A program made the translations under genes and the position numbers. From assembly GCA_047632015.1 (NCBI GenBank), contig JBLIBC010000088.1, forward strand, positions 1-9,936: a stretch of 9,936 nucleotides of DNA, written 5' to 3'. Positions 1 through 7,396 of this stretch are shown here, piece after piece. The stretch comes from JBLIAZ01 sp047632015 (lineage in GTDB: Bacteria > Bacteroidota > Bacteroidia > Flavobacteriales_C > GCA-002722245). The notes under the pieces were generated by a model. That model was given only the letters and a program-made list of their open reading frames with translations, made no database searches and was not told the origin of the DNA. Within the stretch, counting starts at the first letter, position 1, and each line of letters opens with the position of its first letter.

Positions 1-494
1 TTTACATTTATTTGATGTAATAACTCCAACATGTCAGCAGGGTACAAAAATGCCCCAATGGTTTTAATGCGATCAAGTTTCTGGTCTAATAAAACGGTTG
101 TGGGAAAGGCTATTCTGCCATCAATACTAGCCAACTCATACGTTAAATTGTGAGTTTTGTTTTTGTTTAACGAGTTCACAAATACTTTTGATTTAAAAAA
201 TATCGTATCCATGGTTTCAGCATTAAACTTAATAGCATAAAAATTTTCATTTATATATTTAACTACATCGGGATTTTCGAAAGTTTTTTTGTCCATTTTT
301 TTGCAAGGACCACACCACGTAGCATACACATCTACCAATACTTTTTTTGGATGATGACGTAATGAATCTTGTACTTGTGAAAAAGATAGCCAATTGACTA
401 ACGGTTGCGATGCGTTATGTTTTGAAGACGCGCAAGCCGAGAACAAAATCAATATAATCCCACTCGAGATCAAAAAGTTAAAATATTTTTTCAT
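1..494 (-). CDS. Thioredoxin-fold lipoprotein, C-terminus missing (runs off the left edge)
   Basis: Translating the minus strand from the ATG at 494-492 gives 164 residues with no stop before the window edge. The first 21 residues are a short hydrophobic signal ending in L-F-S-A-C, a lipobox with Cys21 as the acylation site, so the protein should be membrane-anchored outside the cytoplasm. Residues 60-64 are WCGPC, the thioredoxin CxxC site, in the context DVYATWCGPCKKMDKKTF. This context resembles the Thioredoxin_7/DsbD C-terminal type more than TlpA. The stretch AFPTTVL places a cis-proline at about residue 131. The expected role is thiol-disulphide exchange or reductase activity in the periplasm; the partner is unknown. 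The start fits because the signal peptide begins there, although the leader is A/T-rich with no Shine-Dalgarno sequence. Fold and lipobox are clear; the substrate is not. Confidence 0.88.
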   Translation of the reverse strand, partial: MKKYFNFLISSGIILILFSACASSKHNASQPLVNWLSFSQVQDSLRHHPKKVLVDVYATWCGPCKKMDKKTFENPDVVKYINENFYAIKFNAETMDTIFFKSKVFVNSLNKNKTHNLTYELASIDGRIAFPTTVLLDQKLDRIKTIGAFLYPADMLELLHQINV

Positions 495-581
495 GATGTG
501 AAGATAAAAAATGATTTTGCTTACTTGCTCATTATCAACAGATTTCAAATCGCTAATTGATCAATCTCAAATTAATTTAAA

Positions 582-590
582 CAAAGATTA
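582..590 (-). promoter_or_regulatory. Weak candidate -7 element for the thioredoxin-like lipoprotein gene
   Basis: On the minus strand this reads TAATCTTTG. The last eight bases match the Bacteroidetes -7 consensus TAnnTTTG at seven of eight defined or free positions. It lies about 90 nt before the ATG at 494. I do not see a good TTG/TTTG -33 element at the usual 17-23 nt spacing, so this is only a candidate. Confidence 0.25.
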
Positions 591-665
591 ATTTTTTTGT
601 AACCTTATGCTGTTTAGTTACGTTAATGAGATAGTCAAAGTTAAGTTAGGTGTTAAAAATAGTTC

Positions 666-697
666 AAAAAAATCGCTTTTAGTCAGGCGGTTTTTTT
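666..697 (-). terminator. Rho-independent terminator, able to work in both directions
   Basis: Positions 666-676 (a seven-A run then TCGC) pair with 687-697 (GCGG then a T run) around a 10-nt loop, with one T-G wobble. The T tract is seven long on the minus strand and eight on the plus strand, so the hairpin could stop transcription either way. No plus-strand gene lies upstream. The most likely job is to stop leftward transcripts from the 1081-5824 unit before they enter the thioredoxin-like gene. The GC part of the stem is only four pairs, so its strength is uncertain. Confidence 0.6.
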
Positions 698-712
698 TGT
701 GCCATATATTGG

Positions 713-736
713 GATGTTCTTTTCAATAAGAACATC
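713..736. repeat. Perfect 9-bp stem-loop
   Basis: GATGTTCTT at 713-721 pairs perfectly with AAGAACATC at 728-736 around a 6-nt loop. No T run follows on either strand, so it is not a standard intrinsic terminator. It could be an RNA 3'-end structure or a protein-binding palindrome; the sequence does not decide. Confidence 0.5.
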
Positions 737-873
737 GTTTAATATCGGATAAAGCGTCACAACCTTGGATCAAGCAATATTTTAGGGGTAGCAGAATTAT
801 TTCGTTTCATTCCCATTTAAACTTTTACTCTCCCTGTCATCGTTCATTCTTGTCTATTCTTTTGATATCTACA

Positions 874-1036
874 GTAGTTCTTGATTTAGCGGAGCGTAAT
901 CTAGAACTGTTACTTCGTGCAATTTGAAATTGCAACTACATTGAAAGGTAATTGTAATACATATATGATTCTAGCAATTAATAAAATTGCTAAAAACTTC
1001 CCGTTCTAGATTACGCTCCGCTAAATCAAGAACTAC
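874..1036. mobile_element. REPIN-like element: two inverted REP palindromes with GTAG ends
   Basis: Positions 874-907 and 1003-1036 are perfect 34-bp inverted repeats separated by 95 nt. Each arm is itself an imperfect palindrome: GTTCT, one mismatch, GATT, a loop region containing GCGGAGC, AATC, one mismatch, AGAAC. The outermost bases of the left arm are GTAG and of the right arm CTAC. A 5' GTAG-type tetranucleotide next to an imperfect hairpin, present as an inverted doublet, is the known architecture of REP/REPIN elements moved by RAYT (TnpA_REP) tyrosine transposases. The spacer holds two more perfect hairpins: 919-933 (7-bp stem, 1-nt loop) and 972-992 (8-bp stem, 5-nt loop). No transposase is encoded here, so it would be non-autonomous. 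It starts 45 nt after the stop of the large secreted protein gene. The inverted repeat is certain; the REPIN identity is inferred, and a MITE of another family is the alternative. Confidence 0.7.
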
Positions 1037-1080
1037 GGTATTTCTTTGTTCCTTGATGACGATAGACGTTCGGGACGCGT

Positions 1081-4080
1081 TTACTGTTTTATAAATTTAG
1101 CAACCGAACTATTGTCTCCGATTTGAATAAAATAAGTTCCATCAGTAAGGAATGATACATCAATAATCAAGTTGTTTTCACCAGTAGTAACATCTACTTG
1201 GCTCTGCGATATAATTTTCCCTGAAACATCAGTGATGATAATGCTTACATTCTTCAAGGTGTTTGAGTAAATCTTAGCAGTAATTATTTCGTTTGCAGGG
1301 TTAGGAAAGAGGTCGGATAAGACAATGTCGAATTCGTTTATTGATGCAGGTACTTCAAAATAATTCACAGCTGTATTAGTTCTGATTGGTTCATTAAAAT
1401 CAAAATAGATATTTGCTGTGTTGTTAAAATTATCACTCACTTTCCCCGTTCCTAAAGTCATTGGAATATCATCACGTAAATCGATATTAAAGGTGATTAA
1501 TCCATGGCTTAAGGGCTCGTTTGTAATAGAGTCTACTAGTAGAATTTTATTGAAAACCCAAGTAGCTACACCAACACTATCAATGGACAGTTCATAACTG
1601 TGTGAACTACCAATCATTTCAAAACTTGCTAAATCAAAATACTTTAAATCCAAAGTGTCAATTACTTTGACTGTAAAAGCAGTGTCCGTTCCGGTATTTT
1701 GAAATTGAATGTTGTAGGTGAGTAATTTTGTGCCAATAGTTACTCCGCCGTCACCAAGACTAGTCTCTTTGTGGTTTGGGTCGTAGGAGCCTCGAATTGT
1801 CGGGCAGGCGTATAATGAGTTGTTGGAAGAATCAATGTCTGCCAGGCTTGAAAAAGCGTGAAAATTAAAACACATTTTTTTTCCAAGATGTTCTGCTCCG
1901 GCAGGAATCAATATCTTAAAATGATATCGGTATTTGGTTTTTGCTGGAATTGAATCAATATTAAAACTTATTGTTGAATCGTTAGTTGAAATGAAATTTC
2001 CTTGACCTGTACTGAAGTAAGGTTGGTCTTCTACATTTAACAACGTATCAAATTTTAATTGACCTTCAATATTATATGAAGTGTGGTTTGAATTATTGAT
2101 AAAATGTAAGCCTGTGTATGAAGTAAAACCTGGTCGTAACCTACCGATTTGTTCATAAACCTGAAGTTCGTCTAAAGATGGATTTCCATATATTCCAAAG
2201 TTATGTCCAGTACTTTTTCCCGGTACATTTCCAAATGTGCTTAAGCTAATTTGACCACTATTAGGGGTGGTAAATTCATGATCGCTTTTTTGTTCTACGT
2301 TTATATTTGTTTGCAAACTTTCGTAAACATTAAATGAAAACCACCCCCAGTCATTGGTGTAAGTAGATTTTGAAGGATTGGAAAGAGAAACTTTAATTCC
2401 GGAAACTCCCCATTCCCCAGGATCGCTAACCCCGTTTTTATTTATATCCCAATAAACCTTTCCTGAAATTCGATGAATACTATCACAAAAAATAGGAGCT
2501 AGGTCAAACGTGTCTTTATAAGTACATCCACTGGTTTTGTCCTGAGAGTGGACAAAAATTGTCGTGTCAGAACCTATATTCACAAGAATAGAATCGAATT
2601 TAGAACCATCGTTCCATATTACGTTAGTTTTGTTATCTCCAACTTTTAAGGTAGAGTCTTGAAAAGCGCAAATGTTTCTGGGAATTCGGGATTCGCTACC
2701 AGTAGTATTTATTAATGCTGTGTCTGTTATACTGCAACCTTCAATGTTTGTAACAGTTAGGTAGATTGGTGTATTCTGTTCGGAATTCGATATGTAAGCA
2801 AAGCTAGAATCTGAACCTATTATCAGGTTAGAAGAGTTTTTCCAATTGTAAGTCCAACCGATAGTATTTTCTGAAATAATTGGTTTTAGCTGAACTACGT
2901 TATTGATACATACAGAAGTGTCTTTTATGTTCAGGCTTAAGTCGAATATGGGGTAGATAGTAACGTTGATCGTATCATATGCTACGCAGCCATAGTAATT
3001 AAGTATCACGGAATATTGTCCCGAGTTAGTAATGGTCATTGAGCTGGTGGTGTCTCCATTGCTCCAAAGATAAGATCCTCCAGAAAGAGGAGGGTTTATT
3101 GTGAATGACGTTCCACACAATATTGTATCTGGACCTAGGTCCAGTGTCAAAAATTGACCTTGTGTAATATATATTGTATCGTAAGCGTAACAACTTGAAT
3201 CTTTTACTGTAACAAAATACATCCCGACATTAGTTGGAGTAATAGTTCTTGTTGTGTCACCAGTATTCCATAAATAATTGCAATTTGATAAGCATGAATT
3301 TCCAGCATCCAATTGAGGGAAATCTCCACAAATGTTGGTGTCCGAACCGAGGTCTAAGTCAATTTTCCATTGGTGAACTTCAATCGAATCATGAAAAGTA
3401 CAACCATATGAGTTTGTGATTGTCATGTAATACTTCCCGTACTGAGTTAGTGTTCGATTAGGATCGGTAGTTCCATCATTCCACAAGTAAGAATAAATTG
3501 AGTCTTTAACATTAATATTAGAGGGAATGCTAATGGAATTAGAGTCAACACAAGTCACGTGCATGTTGGAATATGTTGGAATGAGAATACTTGGCGATTT
3601 GACTATTTTGAAACTTCTTGCCACAGGACATAGGCCTTGACTTATGATATTGTACGTTCCTGCTTGAGAAAATACTGCGGTATTTCCACTTTGTCCATTA
3701 CTCCATGATACGGAACTAAAAGAACCTGTTGCCGTAATAATTATATAACTACCATCACAGAATGCAGTATCAGGTATCGGGTTTATGTTGTCATTAGCAA
3801 CAACAGTAGCTTTTGCAGTGTCTTTATATGTATTGGCACCAACTGTTACTGAGTAAAAGATATCATGTTCTCCTGATAAGGATCCAGCAGTGTTAAATAC
3901 ACCTGTAATAGGATCGATACTGCCTGTTGGAGAGCTCCATGTTCCACCTATAACGTCTGCTGAAAATGTTGCTGAAAGTTCACCTTCACAAGCAATATAG
4001 GACGTTGGTGAAATTTTTACTTGGGCTAATCCAATCGTTTTAATGAGAACGAAACACAGTAATAATATAATTTTTCTCAT
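1081..4080 (-). CDS. Large secreted multidomain repeat protein with T9SS type A sorting domain
   Basis: This 999-residue protein starts with a Sec signal peptide (about residues 1-19, ending GLA before Q20). Residues 20-530 hold degenerate Ig/PKD-like units. The clearest are two tandem copies of about 70 residues: LDLGSDTNIC (242), YLWNTGDTT (269) and CYAYDTIYI (297) match LDLGPDTILC (313), YLWSNGDTT (337) and CVAYDTINV (365). An SdrD_B/Cna-B-like domain follows at about 538-630 (DINKNGVSDPGEWG). A domain with SYDPNHK at 765-771 and YNIQFQNTGTDTA from 789 matches the conserved DUF11-like/DUF7619 type of Bacteroidetes surface proteins. Residues 923-999 (LFPNPAN to the end, with DGTYF near 980) are a type A T9SS C-terminal sorting domain. 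The protein is therefore expected outside the cell, probably attached to the outer membrane, as an adhesin or structural surface protein; no catalytic domain was recognised. It begins 16 nt after the M61 peptidase gene and is probably cotranscribed with it. Regular Cys spacing suggests disulphides in the repeats. Confidence 0.9.
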   Translation of the reverse strand: MRKIILLLCFVLIKTIGLAQVKISPTSYIACEGELSATFSADVIGGTWSSPTGSIDPITGVFNTAGSLSGEHDIFYSVTVGANTYKDTAKATVVANDNINPIPDTAFCDGSYIIITATGSFSSVSWSNGQSGNTAVFSQAGTYNIISQGLCPVARSFKIVKSPSILIPTYSNMHVTCVDSNSISIPSNINVKDSIYSYLWNDGTTDPNRTLTQYGKYYMTITNSYGCTFHDSIEVHQWKIDLDLGSDTNICGDFPQLDAGNSCLSNCNYLWNTGDTTRTITPTNVGMYFVTVKDSSCYAYDTIYITQGQFLTLDLGPDTILCGTSFTINPPLSGGSYLWSNGDTTSSMTITNSGQYSVILNYYGCVAYDTINVTIYPIFDLSLNIKDTSVCINNVVQLKPIISENTIGWTYNWKNSSNLIIGSDSSFAYISNSEQNTPIYLTVTNIEGCSITDTALINTTGSESRIPRNICAFQDSTLKVGDNKTNVIWNDGSKFDSILVNIGSDTTIFVHSQDKTSGCTYKDTFDLAPIFCDSIHRISGKVYWDINKNGVSDPGEWGVSGIKVSLSNPSKSTYTNDWGWFSFNVYESLQTNINVEQKSDHEFTTPNSGQISLSTFGNVPGKSTGHNFGIYGNPSLDELQVYEQIGRLRPGFTSYTGLHFINNSNHTSYNIEGQLKFDTLLNVEDQPYFSTGQGNFISTNDSTISFNIDSIPAKTKYRYHFKILIPAGAEHLGKKMCFNFHAFSSLADIDSSNNSLYACPTIRGSYDPNHKETSLGDGGVTIGTKLLTYNIQFQNTGTDTAFTVKVIDTLDLKYFDLASFEMIGSSHSYELSIDSVGVATWVFNKILLVDSITNEPLSHGLITFNIDLRDDIPMTLGTGKVSDNFNNTANIYFDFNEPIRTNTAVNYFEVPASINEFDIVLSDLFPNPANEIITAKIYSNTLKNVSIIITDVSGKIISQSQVDVTTGENNLIIDVSFLTDGTYFIQIGDNSSVAKFIKQ

Positions 4081-4096
4081 TTTATTTTTTAAGTGC

Positions 4097-5824
4097 TTAA
4101 AGATACTGCTTTCCTAACCAAGAATCTTGATCTTTTGTTTGAATATCAGTTGTTTGTGTGTTTTTTATCAAAACGTATTTTTGAAAGTGTTGTCCCTCGT
4201 TAGGAGTAATTTTTACTGTTTCAACTCCTAGTTTTTTACTTAAAACAAAAGTCGTTTTTCCAGTGATGCGCTTTTTCCATTCGTTGGTGCTGTCTTTTGT
4301 TTTAATTCCATTGACGCTTGTAATTTCATCGCCTACATTAATTCCAGCCACATTAGCAGGAGAGTCAGGAGCTATTAATAATACTTTTCCTTTTTTGTCT
4401 GTGTAACATCCAAACTGACTAGCTAAAGCGTTAGGGTTATTTTCTTTCTTTAATGCTAACTCCACTTTTTCAAAAGTGCTTTTGAGTACGTTAAAATAGT
4501 CGACAGCTTTGTGATAATAATTTTCAAATAGGTCTTCAATTTTTGAACCTCCTAGTTGTTTTATTGTTTGAATAAAGATGTCTTCGGTAATGCCTATTCC
4601 TTTTTTAGCATAGTTGTCAAATAAAGTATGCATCACTTTTTCCAAGTTGTTTTGACCACCAGTTTCTGAAATTAACATGATATCAATGCATAACGCCAAT
4701 AAAGCTCCTTCCGTGTAGATGGAAGTCTTTCTGTTTGGGATTCCTTTGGCATAGCCATCAAGCCAGGTGTCAAAAGAGGATTCGCAAACCGAATAATTAT
4801 AACGGCCATAGTTCATGCTGTGTCTATCAAGTAGTTTTTGTACTTCTTTTAAGTATCGTTCCTGTGAAAAAACACCTGATTTCACCAAAAATAAATCACC
4901 CAAGTAAGTGGTAACACCTTCTGTTAGGTATCCCATTTCAGTGTAGTTTTCCTTGCTGAAATCGTAGGGAACCATGTCTGCCGGTCGGATGCTTTTTACA
5001 TTCCACGCATGGAATAATTCATGAGATGAAACGCCTAACAGTTCCTCGTATAATTTTGTTTTCATCACTTCAGATCCTGGTCCTAGTGAAATCACAGTAG
5101 AGTTTAAATGTTCCACTCCATGATATGCTTTGTGAGGTAATATTTGAAACAAAAAGTGGTATTCAGTAAATGGAAAACTTCCCATGCTTTCCAATTGCTT
5201 AGTTGTAAAGGCGGTGAAGTCTGGAATTAGTTTTTCCCAATCTGGTTTGCATTCTCCTTGAAAACAAATATGGAAAGTGGTGTCATTTACTTCATAAGTG
5301 TTGTGCTGCAAGTCGGAACTGCAAATGGCAGGAGAGTCTGCTAATTCGTCAAAATTCTGTGCAGTATAATAGCTCTTTTCAGTTCTTAATAAACTAGTGG
5401 CAATTTGATAATCGGTAGGAACGTCAAATTGCACTTCACATATATGCTCTTCATGTCCAACGACATACATCAAACAGTTTACTGGGTTTATGTACAGTTG
5501 GTTTTTATCAACCCAAGAGGATCCTGCGTTGAGTTCTGTGGTATATACTTGGTAGATAACTGTTGCTAAATTTGTACTCTCAGCATCAACCAACCATAAA
5601 TGGGAGCTTTGTTTTTTGAATAATATTTGATCTCCATTGTCGTCAACGGCTTTAAATCCACGGACGTTTTTAGCAAAGTTACCTAGTTCGTACCTGCCTG
5701 GTCTCCATGTTGGTAAAGCAATTTCGAAAGAATTTACCCCTTCAGTATTTACAGTAATTTCAATGTCCAAAAATCGACTCCCCGGGACTTTACTTCCAAC
5801 TTTATATTTAATGTTTGACTTCAT
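4097..5824 (-). CDS. M61-family metallopeptidase (glycyl aminopeptidase type) with PDZ domain
   Basis: This 575-residue protein has the M61 architecture: an N-terminal beta-domain (about 1-170, with the family-typical LPTWRPGRYELGNFAKNV near 37), a catalytic domain, and a PDZ domain at about 470-545 (VLLIAPDSPANVAGINVGDE). The zinc motif HELFH is at residues 268-272, followed by AWNVKSIRP as in the family, and the likely third zinc ligand is Glu302 in TEGVTTY. M61 enzymes are zinc aminopeptidases, some preferring N-terminal Gly or Ala. No signal peptide or membrane segment is visible in MKSNIKYKV, so this copy looks cytoplasmic unless a start was missed; the immediately upstream sequence does not encode one. 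AAGGAAG directly abuts the ATG, too close for a normal Shine-Dalgarno site. It is the first gene of a leftward unit and diverges from lpdA across 115 nt. Confidence 0.9.
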   Translation of the reverse strand: MKSNIKYKVGSKVPGSRFLDIEITVNTEGVNSFEIALPTWRPGRYELGNFAKNVRGFKAVDDNGDQILFKKQSSHLWLVDAESTNLATVIYQVYTTELNAGSSWVDKNQLYINPVNCLMYVVGHEEHICEVQFDVPTDYQIATSLLRTEKSYYTAQNFDELADSPAICSSDLQHNTYEVNDTTFHICFQGECKPDWEKLIPDFTAFTTKQLESMGSFPFTEYHFLFQILPHKAYHGVEHLNSTVISLGPGSEVMKTKLYEELLGVSSHELFHAWNVKSIRPADMVPYDFSKENYTEMGYLTEGVTTYLGDLFLVKSGVFSQERYLKEVQKLLDRHSMNYGRYNYSVCESSFDTWLDGYAKGIPNRKTSIYTEGALLALCIDIMLISETGGQNNLEKVMHTLFDNYAKKGIGITEDIFIQTIKQLGGSKIEDLFENYYHKAVDYFNVLKSTFEKVELALKKENNPNALASQFGCYTDKKGKVLLIAPDSPANVAGINVGDEITSVNGIKTKDSTNEWKKRITGKTTFVLSKKLGVETVKITPNEGQHFQKYVLIKNTQTTDIQTKDQDSWLGKQYL

Positions 5825-5869
5825 CTTCCTTAACTTTTCTTTTAGCTCTGGTGTCTAAATATCCTTTAC

Positions 5870-5877
5870 CAAAATTA
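5870..5877 (-). promoter_or_regulatory. Bacteroidetes-type -7 element upstream of the M61 gene
   Basis: The minus strand reads TAATTTTG here, a perfect match to TAnnTTTG, the -7 element used by the Bacteroidetes primary sigma factor. It is 45 nt upstream of the ATG at 5824, leaving a leader of roughly 35-40 nt. No clear TTG -33 box is seen at the expected spacing. It should drive the peptidase and probably the T9SS protein gene behind it. Confidence 0.45.
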
Positions 5878-5899
5878 CCGAAAAGTTAAATGGCTTGAG

Positions 5900-5907
5900 T
5901 ATATTCG
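5900..5907 (+). promoter_or_regulatory. Candidate -7 element for lpdA
   Basis: TATATTCG differs from TAnnTTTG at one position and lies 32 nt before the ATG at 5940. That would give a short AT-rich leader, as is common for this phylum. A -33 box is not evident. If real, it sits nearly back to back with the leftward element at 5870-5877. Confidence 0.3.
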
Positions 5908-5939
5908 CATCGCTTTTATTAATTATAAAAACATACAAT

Positions 5940-7331
5940 ATGAGTTTTGATGTAATAGTTATCGGTAGTGGACCTGGAGGTTATGTAGCAGCAATTAGAG
6001 CTTCTCAATTAGGCTTAAAAACAGCAATAATTGAAAAGGCTGAATTAGGTGGTATATGTTTAAACTGGGGTTGTATTCCAACAAAAGCATTGCTGAAAAG
6101 TGCTAATGTATTTGATTACATAAACCATGCATCTGATTACGGAATCAAAATAGCAGGTAAAGCTGAAGCTGATTTTCAAGGAATTGTAAAGAGAAGTAGA
6201 GACGTCGCAGACGGAATGAGCAAAGGAATTCAATTTTTGATGAAGAAAAACAAAATTGAAGTCATTGCTGGTGAAGCAAAAATTAAAGCAGGTAAAAAAG
6301 TGGACGTTACTGATTCAAAAGGAAAGGTAACTGAATACAGTGCAAGCAACATTATTATTTCAACGGGAGCAAGATCAAGAGCATTACCAAATTTACCACA
6401 AGACGGGAAAAAAATAATAGGATACAGAGAAGCTATGACTTTACCTAACAAGCCAAAATCGATGGTGGTTGTGGGGTCAGGGGCAATAGGAGTGGAGTTT
6501 GCATATTTTTATAATGCAATGGGAGTTGATGTTACAGTGGTAGAGTTTTTACCGAACATCGTTCCAAACGAGGATGAAGATGTATCAAAAGAATTACTAA
6601 AAAACTTCAAAAAATCTGGAATTAAAGTAATGACTAATTCAGCAGTTGAATCAGTTGATACTTCAGGAAAGGTTTGTAAGGTTAAAGTCAAAACTAAAAA
6701 AGGAGAAGAAATAATTGACGCTGAGGTAGTACTTTCAGCTGTTGGGATTCAATCTAATATTGAAAACTTAGGCTTAGAAGACGTAGGAATTGTAGTTGAT
6801 GGCGGTAAAATTGTTACCGATGAATATTACAACACCAACATGCCTGGTTATTTTGCTATTGGGGATGTAACTACTGGTCCAGCATTGGCTCACGTGGCCT
6901 CAGCAGAAGGAATAACTTGTGTTGAAAAAATTGCAGGAATGGATGTTGAGCCAATTGATTACGGTAACATCCCTGGATGTACATACTGTTCTCCAGAAAT
7001 TTCTTCAGTAGGACTTACTGAAAAACAAGCTATTGAAAAAGGCTATGAATTAAAAGTTGGTAAATTTCCTTTCTCAGCTTCAGGTAAAGCAAGTGCAGCA
7101 GGACACAAGGAAGGTTTTGTTAAAGTTATTTTTGACGCTAAATATGGTGAGTTATTAGGAGCTCACATGATAGGTTCTAACGTAACTGAGATGATTGCTG
7201 AAATAGTGGTTGCTAGAAAATTAGAAACTACAGGTCATGATTTGCTTAAAACCATTCATCCTCACCCAACATTGAGTGAAGCTGTGATGGAAGCCACAGC
7301 AATGGCTTATGGCGAAGTGATTCACTTGTAG
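5940..7331 (+). CDS. lpdA: Dihydrolipoyl dehydrogenase (E3)
   Basis: This 463-residue flavoprotein has full family length. It reoxidises dihydrolipoamide on E2 or H-protein and passes electrons through FAD to NAD+, serving the pyruvate, 2-oxoglutarate, branched-chain 2-oxoacid and glycine-cleavage complexes in the cytoplasm. Visible motifs are the FAD-binding GSGPGG (9-14), the redox-active disulphide in GGICLNWGCIPTK (Cys40 and Cys45), STGAR (141-145), the NAD-binding GSGAIG (179-184), the second FAD motif AIGDV (306-310), and the C-terminal catalytic HPHPTLSE (440-447, with His442 and Glu447). The in-frame TTG at 5895 would add 15 residues before the family's usual N-terminus and is rejected in favour of the ATG at 5940, which follows an A-rich leader. 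No E1, E2 or glycine-cleavage genes are nearby, so it appears to be transcribed alone. It is closed by the terminator at 7356-7384. Confidence 0.96.
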   Translation: MSFDVIVIGSGPGGYVAAIRASQLGLKTAIIEKAELGGICLNWGCIPTKALLKSANVFDYINHASDYGIKIAGKAEADFQGIVKRSRDVADGMSKGIQFLMKKNKIEVIAGEAKIKAGKKVDVTDSKGKVTEYSASNIIISTGARSRALPNLPQDGKKIIGYREAMTLPNKPKSMVVVGSGAIGVEFAYFYNAMGVDVTVVEFLPNIVPNEDEDVSKELLKNFKKSGIKVMTNSAVESVDTSGKVCKVKVKTKKGEEIIDAEVVLSAVGIQSNIENLGLEDVGIVVDGGKIVTDEYYNTNMPGYFAIGDVTTGPALAHVASAEGITCVEKIAGMDVEPIDYGNIPGCTYCSPEISSVGLTEKQAIEKGYELKVGKFPFSASGKASAAGHKEGFVKVIFDAKYGELLGAHMIGSNVTEMIAEIVVARKLETTGHDLLKTIHPHPTLSEAVMEATAMAYGEVIHL

Positions 7332-7355
7332 AGTATATTGAAAATAAATTAGTTT

Positions 7356-7384
7356 AAAAGCCTCGCATTTGCGGGGCTTTTTTT
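7356..7384 (+). terminator. Rho-independent terminator of lpdA, shared with the convergent peroxidase unit
   Basis: AAAAGCCTCGC (7356-7366) pairs with GCGGGGCTTTT (7371-7381) around a 4-nt loop, with one T-G wobble, and a seven-T run ends at 7384. It begins 25 nt after the lpdA stop. The leftward peroxidase gene ends at 7397, and the A tract on the left arm lets the hairpin also act, more weakly, on the minus strand. Confidence 0.9.
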
Positions 7385-7396
7385 AGATCTGACAGT

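Larger units (their letters stand above)
495..1080. other. 586-nt intergenic region with several palindromes
   Basis: No convincing gene is visible on either strand. Going rightwards it holds the likely promoter region of the thioredoxin-like lipoprotein gene (495-about 660), a terminator-like hairpin (666-697), a perfect 9-bp stem-loop (713-736), featureless AT-rich sequence (about 737-873), the REPIN-like element (874-1036), and a 44-nt tail up to the stop codon of the large secreted protein. Both flanking genes are on the minus strand, so this is a tandem gap, not a convergent one. Confidence 0.8.

Noticed and set aside
600..660. TTTG box followed at 19 nt by a TA-starting octamer on the minus strand
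   Set aside because: The downstream octamer TAAACAGC fails the TTTG half of the -7 consensus.
860..1050. Target-site duplication flanking the palindromic element
   Set aside because: No matching direct repeat of useful length is seen immediately outside 874 and 1036, which also argues against an ordinary DDE-type MITE.
831..1076. Possible longer terminal inverted repeat outside the REPIN arms (shared GTCATC and GTCTAT words)
   Set aside because: The words sit at unequal distances from the two arms (32 versus 18 nt) and pairing breaks after a few bases, so the inverted repeat is taken to end at 874 and 1036.
5637..5858. Plus-strand open frame of 73 codons
   Set aside because: It is antisense to the start of the M61 gene, has no family features, and is explained by the coding strand's composition.
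5895..5939. Possible TTG start extending lpdA by 15 codons
   Set aside because: The added residues precede the normal N-terminus of the family and overlap the promoter candidate; ATG at 5940 gives full family length.
6230..6691. Two short minus-strand open frames inside lpdA
   Set aside because: They are shadows of a strongly conserved coding sequence with no recognisable protein features.
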